From Mastigocoleus testarum BC008 (GTDB lineage: Bacteria; Cyanobacteriota; Cyanobacteriia; Cyanobacteriales; Nostocaceae): a stretch of DNA of 64,000 nucleotides. The translations under genes were made by a program, and so were the position numbers. Location of the stretch: positions 79,222 to 143,221 of the forward strand of contig NZ_LMTZ01000090.1 in NCBI RefSeq assembly GCF_001456025.1, read 5' to 3'. Under the pieces are notes generated by a model. It saw nothing but the letters and a program-made list of their open reading frames with translations. It searched no databases and was not told where the DNA came from. Below are positions 1 to 10,405 of the stretch, in pieces; the first letter of the stretch is position 1; the number at the start of each line of letters is the position of its first letter.

Positions 1-2
1 AA

Positions 3-2576
3 TGGGCGGATAGCGCACCGACTAATTATCTGCACAAATTTTACTTAGTAGAAGCAGAAAAACATCGAGTTCAAAACTCCTATGTTAATGCAATGGATTT
101 CTATGATCGCGCGATCGCCGCAGCAGAAAAAAATGAATACATAAATGAAGAAGCCTTAGCTAACGAACTAGCAGCAAAATTCTATCTGGATTGGGGCAAA
201 GAAAAAATTGCTAAAACCTATATCAATGAAGCATATTACCTTTATTCTTTATGGGGAGCCACAGCAAAAGTTAAGGATTTAGAGGCTAAATATCCGCACT
301 TGTTAGCAAAATCCTCGGTTTCTACTTCCATAGCAGATATGCTGACAACGATGACCAAAACCACCAGTGGAACCCGTTCGGGAGAAATCTTAGATTTTGC
401 TACGATCATGAAAGCATCCCAAGCGATTTCCAGCGAAATAGTTTTAGATAAGCTATTGGCGACCCTGATGAAAATTCTGATCGAAAATGCTGGGGCGCAG
501 TTTGGTTACCTAATACTAGAAACAGAAGGAAAACTCTTCATTGAAGCCTCTGGTTCTATTGATGAAGATGATGTTACTGTTTTAAAGTCAATTTCAATTG
601 ATAATTATTTACCTACATCAATTATTAATTATGTTGCTCGTACGCGAGAAACAGTTCTCAAAAATGATGCAGTTAATCAGGGCAATTTTACTAACGACCC
701 TTATATTAAATCTCACCAAACCAAATCTCTCTTATGTACTCCACTACTCGACCAAGGAAACCTGAGGGGAATTGTCTATTTAGAAAATAATTTGACCGTG
801 GGAGCTTTTACCCAGGATCGGTTGAAAATTCTCCAGCTTTTATCTAGTCAAGCAGCGATCGCTATCACTAATGCTAAACTCTATACAGAGTTGCAGGAAA
901 ATCAAAATAGACTTCATCAGTTTTTGGAAGCTATGCCAGTGGGCGTATCTGTTTGTGATTCCACAGGTGAGATTTACTACTCCAATCAGATATCCGACAA
1001 GTTAGCACAGCAAAGTAATACTTCTTCAAAAATCAATATTGAGGAATTACCCGAAGCCTACCAAGTATATAAATCGGGAACAAAAGAATTATACCCCGCA
1101 CAGCAATTGCCAATTGCACGAGCACTTTCTGGGGAGACTGTTAAGAAAGAAGATTTAGAACTTCATTTACCACATAAAGTTATCCCTCTGGAAGTTTCCG
1201 CAAAACCAGTTTTTGATGAAAAGGGGAACATTGTTTATGCGATCGCTGCTTTCACTGACATCACAGAACGAAAACAAGCAGAAGCTGAGCGAATCCAGTT
1301 TACTCGCGAACTGGAATTCAAGAATGCTGCTATGCAGCAAGCAAAAGATGAATTAGCTGAGTCCAACCGGACTTTGGAACAAAAAGTCTCAGAACGCACC
1401 CAAGAATTATCACAAATTCTCGAAGTTCTCAAAGCAACCCAAGCAGAACTACTGTTTGAAAATGAGTTACTCAGAAACGCTGAACAACCCTCAAACTTTG
1501 ATTATCAGGTCGGGGGAAGTTTACCTATGGATGCTCCAACTTACGTAGTACGTGCTGCAGATCGTTATTTATATAAAGCATTAAAGCGTGGGGACTTTTG
1601 TTATATTCTCAATCCCCGACAGATGGGTAAATCAAGCTTGATGGTGCGAATGATGCATCAACTCCAACAGGAGGGTTTTAAATGTGGGGCGATCGATTTA
1701 ACTCGCATCGGTTGTGAAAATACTACGCCCGAACAATGGTACAAAGGATTCGCTGTAGAACTGTGGCGAAGTTTTGGTTTACTCAGGAAAGTGAAACTCA
1801 AAAACTGGTGGAACGAACGAAATGATGTTTCTCCGGTTCAGCGATTAGGTCAATTTATTGAAGAAGTATTACTAACCGAAGTCACTCAACGAGATGATGC
1901 TTCGCCAAAAAAACTAGTTATTCTTATTGATGAAATTGACTGTGTCTTAGGGCTGAATTTTCCTGTTAATGACTTTTTTGCTTTGATTAGATCCTGCTAT
2001 AATCAGCGTAGTATAAATCAAGAATATAAATGCTTAACATTTGCTTTTTTTGGGGTTGCTACACCGAACGACTTAATGAGTGACATTCAAACCACCCCAT
2101 TTAATATTGGTCAAGCAATTCAGTTAGAGGGATTTAAAGAACATGAAGCCCAGCCACTATTACAAGGCTTAGCGGAGAAAGTGAGCAATCCTCAAACAGT
2201 TCTCAAAGAGGTGTTGTCTTGGACAAACGGTCAACCTTTTTTAACCCAAAAAATCTGTAAACTCATCCGCAGTTCTTCATCATCTATTCCTACGAATCAA
2301 GAAGCAGAATGGATTGAAAATCTGGTACGGACAAATATTATCGAGAATTGGGAGTCACAGGATGAACCAGAACATTTGAGAACTATTCGCGACCGACTAC
2401 TTAAAAGTGAACAATCGGCGCATTTACAAGAAATCTATCGACAAATTCTGGAAAAAGGAGAGATTGCTGCGGTTGATAGCTCAGAGGAAAGGGAATTGCT
2501 TTTGTCGGGTCTGGTTGTTAAGCAACAAGGAACTTTAAGAGTTCAAAATAAAATTTATAGATCGATTTTTGTTTAA
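3..2576 (+). CDS. Multidomain sensor protein, 5'-partial: TPR-like/GAF/PAS/AAA-like ATPase
   Basis: The reading frame is open to the window edge, so the ATG at 93 is internal and the N-terminus lies upstream. Counting from that ATG: residues 1-75 look like the helical repeat segment that precedes GAF in the large cyanobacterial Ser/Thr kinase-ATPase-GAF-histidine kinase proteins; about 108-262 is a GAF domain; 275-395 a PAS/PAC domain; 395-465 a coiled coil ending in RTQELSQIL. A histidine kinase normally follows here. Instead residues 468-827 form an AAA-like domain of the cyanobacterial AAA_35 type, with Walker A NPRQMGKSS near 504-513 and Walker B VILIDEID near 609-616. No H-box is visible. 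A signalling role is inferred; the lost kinase and the missing N-terminus make the output unclear. The AAA-like domain usually sits at the start of WD40 or CHASE2 proteins, so this junction may be a fusion. Confidence 0.8.
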   Translation, partial: WADSAPTNYLHKFYLVEAEKHRVQNSYVNAMDFYDRAIAAAEKNEYINEEALANELAAKFYLDWGKEKIAKTYINEAYYLYSLWGATAKVKDLEAKYPHLLAKSSVSTSIADMLTTMTKTTSGTRSGEILDFATIMKASQAISSEIVLDKLLATLMKILIENAGAQFGYLILETEGKLFIEASGSIDEDDVTVLKSISIDNYLPTSIINYVARTRETVLKNDAVNQGNFTNDPYIKSHQTKSLLCTPLLDQGNLRGIVYLENNLTVGAFTQDRLKILQLLSSQAAIAITNAKLYTELQENQNRLHQFLEAMPVGVSVCDSTGEIYYSNQISDKLAQQSNTSSKINIEELPEAYQVYKSGTKELYPAQQLPIARALSGETVKKEDLELHLPHKVIPLEVSAKPVFDEKGNIVYAIAAFTDITERKQAEAERIQFTRELEFKNAAMQQAKDELAESNRTLEQKVSERTQELSQILEVLKATQAELLFENELLRNAEQPSNFDYQVGGSLPMDAPTYVVRAADRYLYKALKRGDFCYILNPRQMGKSSLMVRMMHQLQQEGFKCGAIDLTRIGCENTTPEQWYKGFAVELWRSFGLLRKVKLKNWWNERNDVSPVQRLGQFIEEVLLTEVTQRDDASPKKLVILIDEIDCVLGLNFPVNDFFALIRSCYNQRSINQEYKCLTFAFFGVATPNDLMSDIQTTPFNIGQAIQLEGFKEHEAQPLLQGLAEKVSNPQTVLKEVLSWTNGQPFLTQKICKLIRSSSSSIPTNQEAEWIENLVRTNIIENWESQDEPEHLRTIRDRLLKSEQSAHLQEIYRQILEKGEIAAVDSSEERELLLSGLVVKQQGTLRVQNKIYRSIFV

Positions 2577-3825
2577 CCTTGTTTTTGCTTGATTGTGATA
2601 AGGTATTAAGGAGTTTAAGAATCTGTATTTTAAGAATTATGGATTGTAAAGAGCAGGAAATGAGAAATTACAGAAAAATATTCTAGTAATTATGGTGGTT
2701 CCTGGCTTTTATTGTTATATTTGTATAACTTAAATCATTTTTCGCTACAAAACTTCGAATCTAAAGTGATATTTCTGCATGCATGAAAGTAATCCTTGCA
2801 AATGCATAGAAGCAATAGTAGATAAGGTTTTGAAGGGATAATATATTTAGAATATGTTTGGGTATGGGTATGAAGGCCAAAAAAAACTCATACATACCTC
2901 ATAATAAAACTCATATCTTCATAGCAAATATTTTATGAAATTTATATGAGTTTTATGAGTTCAAAATCTTGGAAGAATCAATTATTGTATTAAAAGAATT
3001 AAATTTAATTGCTAAAGATTGTCTACATAAAAGTTAAATTCTAATTAAAACTTGCAAATATTTGATTCAAATAAGCTTTATGTGAACAAGTCTGCCACAT
3101 CACAGGTGACTGTGTTTATTCTTAAGTTACAGGATCAAACATAAAACCCACATCTTTATTAGAAAGGAGTGCAAAAGATTTTATGCAAAAGTATTAAAAG
3201 GAAAGTTTTAATTTAAGTTTGCAGTAAGTGCTAAAAACCCTGAGAAAAATGGGAACCGTCACTTATTACATACACAAAAATGTACTCGAAACACCATAAA
3301 ATATAGTTGACTCCGTAAGGGTAAGCTTTTTATTGTATGAATTAAATTAGTGGAGAACTGAAAATATTTTACATTTGAATTTGTCTAGCATTTTAAGTGT
3401 TCTCCATGCTTATTACTGCCCTATATTATTTTATGCAATATATATATACGTGTATTTTTTGTAAGTGATTGAAGTACAGAATAGGGTAAAGATAACTGTG
3501 AAATTCTAAGTTTGTTTGATTCCATACCATTTAATTATGATAACTAGGATTATCTAGCTGCGCAAATTTCATAGATAAGGTCTCAAATGGCATCTAAATT
3601 CTTGAACAATATTTTGTAGCCCAACATTTACATGTAGAAAATTTTATTTAGTTTTGGTGTTTTTTGATACTAAAGTTTATATTCACTATTGAACTAACAT
3701 TTGCAAGTATGAAATAAAACTGAAATATGTAGTGATAAATAGGGGGCTTACTTTTATACCAATCAAAACTAATTTAACGTCTATCAAATGCTATCAATTA
3801 ACACCAAGTAAGAGCAGAATTAGCA
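2577..3825. other. AT-rich intergenic region, no gene seen
   Basis: About 1.25 kb without a credible reading frame. Around 2880-2960 there are several inverted and direct copies of ACTCATA/ATGAG words that could form weak hairpins. I recognise no RNA family, tRNA or mobile element. It separates two same-strand genes, so 3826 probably has its own promoter here. Confidence 0.5.
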
Positions 3826-6366
3826 ATGACTAAGTTAGTTGTTATTAATCTGGGGGAAGGTAGCTTAAATCAAGGATTTCCAAGAGTTACAGTTCAGCTT
3901 TGGGAGACTAATAATTCTCGCCCAACACAATTCCATGGCGGTTTACCCTCAGCGCCAGAAATTTACGAACTATATAAACGCTTTAAATCAATATATAGCG
4001 CACTTTATCTATCTTTGAGAAAACGTGCTCCCTTAACATTAGTTAAAAAATCTAAACTTGAAACCAGCACTGAATTTGCAAATAATATTAAACTGGATGT
4101 TGAGGCTGAGATTGTATCTAATTCCAAGGTTATTGAATTAGATAATACGGAATTAGAAGATTTAGAATCAGAAGATTTAGAATCAGAAGATTTAGAATCA
4201 GAAGATTTAGAATCAGAAGACTTAGAATCAGAAGATTTAGAAATAGATACAGAGGGTTTAACAAATGTTAGTGAGTCAGACTTTAATGAAGTTTGTGATT
4301 TGTTATGCGAACAAATTAACACTTGGCTAAGCTCCACTTCATTTCGCCCTATTGATCGAAATTTAAGATCGCGATTATCTTTAGACGAAGATTTTCAGGT
4401 CATTGTTGAGAGTAATGACTATACTATACGACGACTTCCCTGGCATTTGTGGGATTTCTTTGAGGATTATCAAAAAGCAGAGGTGGGTTTAAGCAGACTT
4501 AATTACGAGCAAGTTCAAAAAAATTCCCAAAAAAATGTCAAAAAGGTAAGAATATTAGCTATTTTGGGTAATAGTCAAGGAATTGATGTTCAACAAGACC
4601 GAATTTTGTTGGAGCAATTACCTGATGCATCAATGAAGTTTTTGGTAGAACCTTCACGTCGAGAGTTAGATAAATGGCTCTGGGATAAACAGGGATGGGA
4701 CATTCTCTTTTTTGCTGGACATAGCCACAGTAAAGAAGATACGGGAAAAATACATATCAACCGGAAAAACTGTTTAACAGTTTCTGAACTAAAAAATGCT
4801 CTCAAGTATGCGATCGCTAGGGGTTTGAAACTGGCTATTTTTAATTCCTGTGATGGTTTGGGTTTAGCAAAAGAATTAGGCGATCTGAATATTCCCCAGA
4901 CTATTGTCATGCGGGAGAATGTACCAGATATTATCGCCCATGAGTTTTTGAAAAATTTTTTGACGTCATTTGCAGCAGGGGAGTCGCTACATTTAGCAGT
5001 GCGCTATGCACGCTTACAATTACAAGGTTTAGAGGATAATTTTCCCGGAGCTTCTTGGTTACCAGTAATTTGCCAAAATCCGGCGGAAATAACCCCGACT
5101 TGGGAAGAATTACGTGGTAGTAAAAAACGCGATATTTTCTCTAAATTTAATCGGGTAAACCTACAAACAGCATTAACTATCGGTGTTATGGTAACTGCTT
5201 GTCTGACAGGAATCCGAACCCTAGGATTGATGCAAAAATGGGAATTGTCAGCTTTTGATTCCATGACGCGGATGAAACCCGCAGAAGCTCCGGATAAACG
5301 CATTCTAGCGATCACACTCACGGAAGCAGATATTCAAAATCAACGGGAAAGACAAAAATCTTCCCTATCAGATCCAGTATTGCAACAATTATTGAAAAAA
5401 TTAGAACCACATCAACCAAAAGCAATTGGTTTAGATATTTATCGTGATTTTCCCGTAGAAAAAGAATACCCTAATCTAGCAAATAGCTTGAGAAATAATG
5501 ACAACTTCTTTGCAATTTGTAAAGCTAGCGGTCAAACCCAGCAATCACCCGGGATTGCATCTCCTCCAGAAATTCCCAAACAACGCATAGGCTTTAGTGA
5601 TGTTGTTGAAGATAGTGATTTTGTTGTTCGTCGTCAGTTAATTTCTCTTACTCCAGAACCTGATTCTTCTTGTAAAACTCAATATTCCTTCAGCCTACAA
5701 TTGGCAAAAAAATATTTGGAAAGTCAGGGTATTAACCTTCAATTTAACAACAAAGGTTATTTTCAATTTGGTGATGTTGTCTTTGAACCCATTGATGTTC
5801 CTACCGGTGGTTACCAAAAATTTGATGCAGCAGGTCATCAAGTATTACTAAATTATCGGGTTTCACCAACGGTTGGTCGACAAATTACCCTCGCACAAGC
5901 ATTAGAGGGAGATTTCAATTCTGATTGGGTTAAAAACAGCATAGTTCTGATTGGGGTTGAAGCGGAAAGCGTTAGAGATACTTTTTTAACACCCCATGGA
6001 GAATTCTCTGGAGTTATGATTCACGCTCATATGGTGAGTCAAATTCTTAGTGCTGTTTTGGATGGACGCTCGTTGTTGTGGGTCTGGTCTGGAGTGGGAG
6101 AGGTTTTATGGATCTGTTTTTGGTCTTTGTTGGGAGGGGCGATCGCTTTATATAACGGCTCCCAATTACAAAAATCTATTTTTATCGGTAATGCACTTTT
6201 AACTCAGTTTTTAGTTTGTTTTCTTCTATTGCTACAAGGTGGTTGGATACCAATTGTGCCTTCAGTATTATCTTTGTTAATTACTGCCCTTCTAGTCAAC
6301 ACATACACTGAATTTTCCGTTCAAAAGACCCTATTAGGTTGCGCCCATCAACCTGTACGCTATTGA
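3826..6366 (+). CDS. CHAT-CHASE2 membrane protein
   Basis: 846 residues. Residues about 107-140 are an acidic insert built from a five-residue unit (SEDLE). Residues about 230-435 form a caspase-like CHAT domain whose putative catalytic pair is intact: His in FFAGHSH (about 299) and Cys in NSCDG (about 342). A membrane segment near 447-467 leads into a CHASE2 sensor region (about 470-745), followed by three hydrophobic segments to the C-terminus. The likely topology is a cytoplasmic CHAT peptidase with a periplasmic CHASE2 sensor. No kinase or cyclase output follows, so the CHAT domain is the only obvious effector. It is followed 172 bp later on the same strand by a DUF928 gene and faces a second CHAT gene. 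The substrate is unknown; protease activity is inferred from the family. Confidence 0.85.
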   Translation: MTKLVVINLGEGSLNQGFPRVTVQLWETNNSRPTQFHGGLPSAPEIYELYKRFKSIYSALYLSLRKRAPLTLVKKSKLETSTEFANNIKLDVEAEIVSNSKVIELDNTELEDLESEDLESEDLESEDLESEDLESEDLEIDTEGLTNVSESDFNEVCDLLCEQINTWLSSTSFRPIDRNLRSRLSLDEDFQVIVESNDYTIRRLPWHLWDFFEDYQKAEVGLSRLNYEQVQKNSQKNVKKVRILAILGNSQGIDVQQDRILLEQLPDASMKFLVEPSRRELDKWLWDKQGWDILFFAGHSHSKEDTGKIHINRKNCLTVSELKNALKYAIARGLKLAIFNSCDGLGLAKELGDLNIPQTIVMRENVPDIIAHEFLKNFLTSFAAGESLHLAVRYARLQLQGLEDNFPGASWLPVICQNPAEITPTWEELRGSKKRDIFSKFNRVNLQTALTIGVMVTACLTGIRTLGLMQKWELSAFDSMTRMKPAEAPDKRILAITLTEADIQNQRERQKSSLSDPVLQQLLKKLEPHQPKAIGLDIYRDFPVEKEYPNLANSLRNNDNFFAICKASGQTQQSPGIASPPEIPKQRIGFSDVVEDSDFVVRRQLISLTPEPDSSCKTQYSFSLQLAKKYLESQGINLQFNNKGYFQFGDVVFEPIDVPTGGYQKFDAAGHQVLLNYRVSPTVGRQITLAQALEGDFNSDWVKNSIVLIGVEAESVRDTFLTPHGEFSGVMIHAHMVSQILSAVLDGRSLLWVWSGVGEVLWICFWSLLGGAIALYNGSQLQKSIFIGNALLTQFLVCFLLLLQGGWIPIVPSVLSLLITALLVNTYTEFSVQKTLLGCAHQPVRY
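4144..4245 (+). repeat. In-frame 15-bp tandem repeat encoding SEDLE units
   Basis: A 15-bp unit (GAATCAGAAGATTTA and near-copies) is repeated about six times inside the CHAT-CHASE2 gene. The unit is a multiple of three, so copy-number change would alter the length of the acidic linker without breaking the frame. Confidence 0.9.
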
Positions 6367-6411
6367 TATAAAAATTGATTTGTAAGCATCACAAGAAGTT
6401 CAGTTGACCCT

Positions 6412-6530
6412 ATTTTTATTGCAATTAATTTTTATTGCACTTTCTTTATTGCAATTAATTTTTGTTGCACTTTCTTTATTGCAATTAATTTATTGTACTT
6501 TTTTATTGCACTTTCTTTATTGCATTGTGT
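6412..6530 (+). repeat. Tandem repeat upstream of the DUF928 gene
   Basis: Several imperfect copies of a unit of about 33 bp, built from TTTATTGCAATTAATTTTT and TTGCACTTTC, fill the gap between the CHAT-CHASE2 stop and the next start. The repeat occupies the position where a promoter or leader would be expected. Confidence 0.85.
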
Positions 6531-6538
6531 AATCCCTA

Positions 6539-7390
6539 ATGACTAAAACTAGACTTTCTTTTTTACAGATGCTGCTTCCTTGCTTGCTCGCTGTGACAAT
6601 TATTAATCTCACGCGAACGCCAGCATATTCTAATCAATCAAATAGCAGCAAAATCCGTTTTATTGAACCAACTTTAAACAAAAAACCAGCAAATAGAGGC
6701 GCACCAAAAGACCGCAAAGGAGCAGGGACTCGTAGTGAAGAATGTCCTGCAACTAAACTCGATTTTACAGCTTTAGCACCATTGATGCAGATCGGTAAAA
6801 AACCAGTTCCAGTTCCCAAAGAAATTGCAGATCCATCTTCAAAATCGGCTTTGGGATTAACTACTTTAGAATATCCAACTTTTTGGTTTTATGTTCCTTA
6901 TACATCTAATCAAATCAACTCTCTAAAGTTCATGCTGTTGGATGAAGATGATAATCCTATGATAAAAGAACCAATTCGGGTTGATGTACCTCAAAAACCG
7001 GGGACTATTGGTATTGAGCTTTCCAAAAGTGCAAAACCTTTAGAAGTCGGAAAGTATTATCATTGGTATTTTTTAGTAGATTGCAATCCCCAAAGTATTT
7101 CTGAGGATATAGCTATTGAGGGTTTTGTTAAAAGGATCTCCCTACAACCAGATTTAAAACAAGAATTGGAAGGTGCTACACCACAGCAAAAAGCAAAAAT
7201 TTATGCTCGAGAAGGTATTTGGCAAGATGCGATCACGATTTTAGCTAAACTTCGTCGTAATAAACCACAGGATACCCCAATATTGAATTATTGGAAAGAT
7301 TTATTACAATCTGTTGACTTAGATGAGATTGCTAATGAACCAATTCAAGATTGTTGTAGCAATGCGAAACACATTACTAGGAATAAGTAA
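6539..7390 (+). CDS. Secreted DUF928 protein
   Basis: 283 residues starting MTKTRLSFL, with a hydrophobic signal segment (about 5-25) and a likely cleavage after PAYS. Residues about 65-205 match the cyanobacterial DUF928 pattern, including LEYPTFWFYVPY and the GKYYHWYFLVDC segment. DUF928 proteins have no established activity; they recur beside CHAT, CHASE2 and filamentous-haemagglutinin genes in cyanobacteria, as I recall. The gene follows the CHAT-CHASE2 gene on the same strand and converges on the secreted TPR-CHAT gene. A periplasmic or surface accessory role is an inference from context. The last 75 residues look helical and contain two adjacent cysteines near the end (DCCSN). Confidence 0.8.
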   Translation: MTKTRLSFLQMLLPCLLAVTIINLTRTPAYSNQSNSSKIRFIEPTLNKKPANRGAPKDRKGAGTRSEECPATKLDFTALAPLMQIGKKPVPVPKEIADPSSKSALGLTTLEYPTFWFYVPYTSNQINSLKFMLLDEDDNPMIKEPIRVDVPQKPGTIGIELSKSAKPLEVGKYYHWYFLVDCNPQSISEDIAIEGFVKRISLQPDLKQELEGATPQQKAKIYAREGIWQDAITILAKLRRNKPQDTPILNYWKDLLQSVDLDEIANEPIQDCCSNAKHITRNK

Positions 7391-7519
7391 CAAGTAAAAA
7401 GTAAGAAGTAATGAGTAATGAGTAAGGATTAATTGGTAACTGTTAACAGTTAACTGATAACTGTTAACTGTTAACTGATAACTGGTAACTGTTAACTGTT
7501 AACTGATAACTGATAACTG
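7391..7519. repeat. AACTGTTAACTGATA-type tandem repeat between convergent genes
   Basis: Alternating GTTAACTGTTAACTG and ATAACTG words fill the gap between the DUF928 stop and the stop of the convergent TPR-CHAT gene. GTTAAC is self-complementary, so the transcript could fold from either strand and may act as a shared 3' element. No canonical terminator is seen. Confidence 0.85.
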
Positions 7520-10300
7520 TCAAAACCAATTTCCTACCAAAACATATGGAGCCCAAAAATATGGGTGTTTCCTATGCTCTAGAAAAACTAATTTTTGGGC
7601 TTCACTTAAAGCTTCTGCTTTGCTGATGTTTGGATTTTTGGCTAATTGCCGGTAAAATTCTCCCATCAGTATAGAGGTCGATTCATCGTCAACTCGCCAT
7701 AGGGAAGCAACTGTACTACGTGCTCCCGAACGTACTGCAATTCCCGCTAGCCCCAAAGCTGCTCGTTTATCTCCCGTTGCTGTCTCACAAGCACTGAGGA
7801 CGAGCAGTTCAATTGGATTAAGTTTACGAAATCTTTTTCCTTGTGATTCCTCTCTAGTTTGCAGCACTTCTTTTAATTCTTTAGCATCAATTTTCCCATC
7901 CCAAGTAAGAATAAAGGTATCTTCAACTTGGGAACTGAATTTACCATGGGTTGCAAGATGAAAAATGGGATAGGAAACAGAAGTAACCTGTTTTTCGATG
8001 CTTTTATTGGTAAATGAATCGTTAAGAAGTTTTTGTGAGGGAATTTTAGATTGGATTTTCTCTAATTCTTTAGCGACATGAGGTAAAGCACGAAAACCTT
8101 GATGGGGTTCTGTAATTCCACCGGTTAAAGCTTGAAGTTTTTTGTTTTCCTGGGAAGGTGCTACCAATTGCAAACCAGGGGCTAAAGCAAGGCTATATTT
8201 TTCTATGAGATAGTGTTCTCCATCATACAAAGCCGCCATGGGGATATTACGCAATAAACCATCCAAGACAAATACTAAATTTTTAATCTGATTTTTTTGT
8301 AAGTCTTTTTCTATTGGTTCGATTAACCAGTTGTATACTTCTTGGGAAATTTGCTCGCGATCGCGAAAGGTATAGCGTTGTTGTAATTTTTGACGCAGTA
8401 AATTCAGGGTATATTCGACCTCTGTTTGTGGTTGGTTGGTTGTGTAATGGCGAAGTTCTTTAACACGGGATAATTTAACAATTATTTCGATGCGATCGGG
8501 CAAAATAATCGGGTAGATGACTGCTGTGGGGATTTTCCCATTATCTACGATTTGATCAATTCTTTTCGGTTCAGCAATGGAACAAGCATCCTGAAAAAAG
8601 TTATCAATTTGAGCTAATTGCAATGCTTCAATGACGTCGCGGGCTTGCTTTAAGTTTTTTTGACTGATTTCTTTGACCGAACTAATATCTTTTGAAGATG
8701 TAGAAGGTTGTAAAAGTAAGCTTACTAGCTGTCGATATACCGGTTCTACCTCATCCCGAAAATCAAACTGAGTATCCAGATTCAGGGCTATTAAATCGCT
8801 GCGTAAGGATTGGAGGGATTCTATCGCTAGGGTATAAGCTTTGATCGCTCCCTGTGAATCTCCTTGCTTCAAAAGTATCCTTCCTAATTGCCATTCCCAC
8901 TGATATTTAATATCTGACGCATTGATACTCTGAGCAAAACTAAGGGCTGATTCTGTATATTCACGGGCAATTTCCCATTGTTTATTGTATTCATATACTC
9001 GAGCGATATTCCCTAAAGCGTAGGATATAGAACGAGCATCTCCAAGTTCCTTGGCTTGTTTCATTGCTTTTGTTAGCAATCGAGCAATATTTTCCAGATC
9101 TGGCTGAGTATTTTCCTGGTTGGGGTTTTCTTGCTCTGCAAAACATACTAGGCTTTGGGCAAAATTCACCTTAGCGTAAACTGCACTTGGGCTGGGGTTT
9201 AAACTATCAACTTCTGTTTGTAGCGATCGCAATTCTTCTGCTTTTGGTTGTTGCTGTAGCTCTAGTAAAGCCCTCAAATAATTTAATTTTGCCTGTACTT
9301 CGCTGAGTTTTGAAGTTGATTTACTGGCACTTTTTTGGTAAGACTTAGCTGACTTTCGATAATAATTTATAGCTTTAGAGTTTTTAGTTTGAGGCTTTTT
9401 GGTAATTCCGCCACAATTAAAGGGCGAAGGGTTATCTCCATTTACAGTATTTCTCAACTGACTCCTTCTTCCAAGAAAGAATTCTGTATTACCTAAACTC
9501 AATAAAGTTGCGCTTTCTTGTTCGGGGGATCCTAATTTTCGAGCTACTCCCAAACTTTGTTCTAATAGTTCTTGGGAGTCCTCTAAATCTCCATTTGCAC
9601 GTTTAACATCACCTAAACTACGCAAACCTGCAATTTGAATTTCAGGTTTGTTTTGTTTTTTATGTAAATTTTGTTGGATTTGGTCGAATATTTTTTGCGA
9701 TCGTCGATAAAAACCTAAGCTTTGTAATGCTGCTATTTCGTTGATTTGGCTCCTAATCTTACCGACTTCATCATTAACTTCACCGTAGATTTTAGCGGCT
9801 TGTTTCCAAGATTCAATCGCTTCTTCTGCATTTCCCTGATTTAATTGCAGATTTCCTTGGGTATTAAGAGTCAAAGCAGTCAAAGCTAATTTAATCTTTT
9901 TTGCGGGATCGGAATTAAGCTTTAAACCATTGAGCAAGTTAAAGCTATTTTTCACAATCTCAGTTGCTTGGGTTGAATTTCCCTGTTTTTGCTGGGTTAA
10001 GGAAAGATAGTTCAACGCCAAAACTTGATTTAAAATATCTCCTTGGGATTGATAGATATTTGCTGCTTGCGTTAATAATTTTGCAGCGAGGGGAAATTTT
10101 CCTGACTGATAGAAATTTTTTCCCTGTTGCAGTAATTGTTCTGGGTTTGCTGTTAATTCTGTTTGTTGTACGAGGTTTGTATGTTCGGAGGAAGAAGTTA
10201 TTTGGGAATTTGCAGGTATCATGTCGATACCCAAACTAAAAAATAATCCCAATAAAACTAACAGAAAAGCTTTTAATCTAAAAGTCCAGGTTCTAACCAT
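7520..10300 (-). CDS. Secreted TPR-CHAT protein (caspase-like)
   Basis: Start taken at the ATG at 10300 (MVRTWTFRL); a TTG five codons upstream is also open but less likely. About 926 residues. An N-terminal signal segment (LKAFLLVLLGLFFSLG) is followed by TPR repeats over about 50-500 and a C-terminal CHAT domain (about 640-925). Both putative catalytic residues are present: His in LATHGKF (about 785) and Cys in LSACETATG (about 838). The domain ends with the usual HPYFWAPYVLVGNW block. Unlike the CHAT-CHASE2 protein, this copy is predicted to act outside the cytoplasm. It lies 105 bp downstream of the TPS exoprotein gene on the same strand, so it could process or escort that product. This is an inference. 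Confidence 0.88.
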   Translation of the reverse strand: MVRTWTFRLKAFLLVLLGLFFSLGIDMIPANSQITSSSEHTNLVQQTELTANPEQLLQQGKNFYQSGKFPLAAKLLTQAANIYQSQGDILNQVLALNYLSLTQQKQGNSTQATEIVKNSFNLLNGLKLNSDPAKKIKLALTALTLNTQGNLQLNQGNAEEAIESWKQAAKIYGEVNDEVGKIRSQINEIAALQSLGFYRRSQKIFDQIQQNLHKKQNKPEIQIAGLRSLGDVKRANGDLEDSQELLEQSLGVARKLGSPEQESATLLSLGNTEFFLGRRSQLRNTVNGDNPSPFNCGGITKKPQTKNSKAINYYRKSAKSYQKSASKSTSKLSEVQAKLNYLRALLELQQQPKAEELRSLQTEVDSLNPSPSAVYAKVNFAQSLVCFAEQENPNQENTQPDLENIARLLTKAMKQAKELGDARSISYALGNIARVYEYNKQWEIAREYTESALSFAQSINASDIKYQWEWQLGRILLKQGDSQGAIKAYTLAIESLQSLRSDLIALNLDTQFDFRDEVEPVYRQLVSLLLQPSTSSKDISSVKEISQKNLKQARDVIEALQLAQIDNFFQDACSIAEPKRIDQIVDNGKIPTAVIYPIILPDRIEIIVKLSRVKELRHYTTNQPQTEVEYTLNLLRQKLQQRYTFRDREQISQEVYNWLIEPIEKDLQKNQIKNLVFVLDGLLRNIPMAALYDGEHYLIEKYSLALAPGLQLVAPSQENKKLQALTGGITEPHQGFRALPHVAKELEKIQSKIPSQKLLNDSFTNKSIEKQVTSVSYPIFHLATHGKFSSQVEDTFILTWDGKIDAKELKEVLQTREESQGKRFRKLNPIELLVLSACETATGDKRAALGLAGIAVRSGARSTVASLWRVDDESTSILMGEFYRQLAKNPNISKAEALSEAQKLVFLEHRKHPYFWAPYVLVGNWF

Positions 10301-10405
10301 AGCGCTGAAGCGCAACTACGAACCATATTATGAGTTATCTGCTGAACACATATCAATTACGAACTACGTTCGTCCGTCAGGACGCGTCTCACTACGAATT
10401 ACGAA

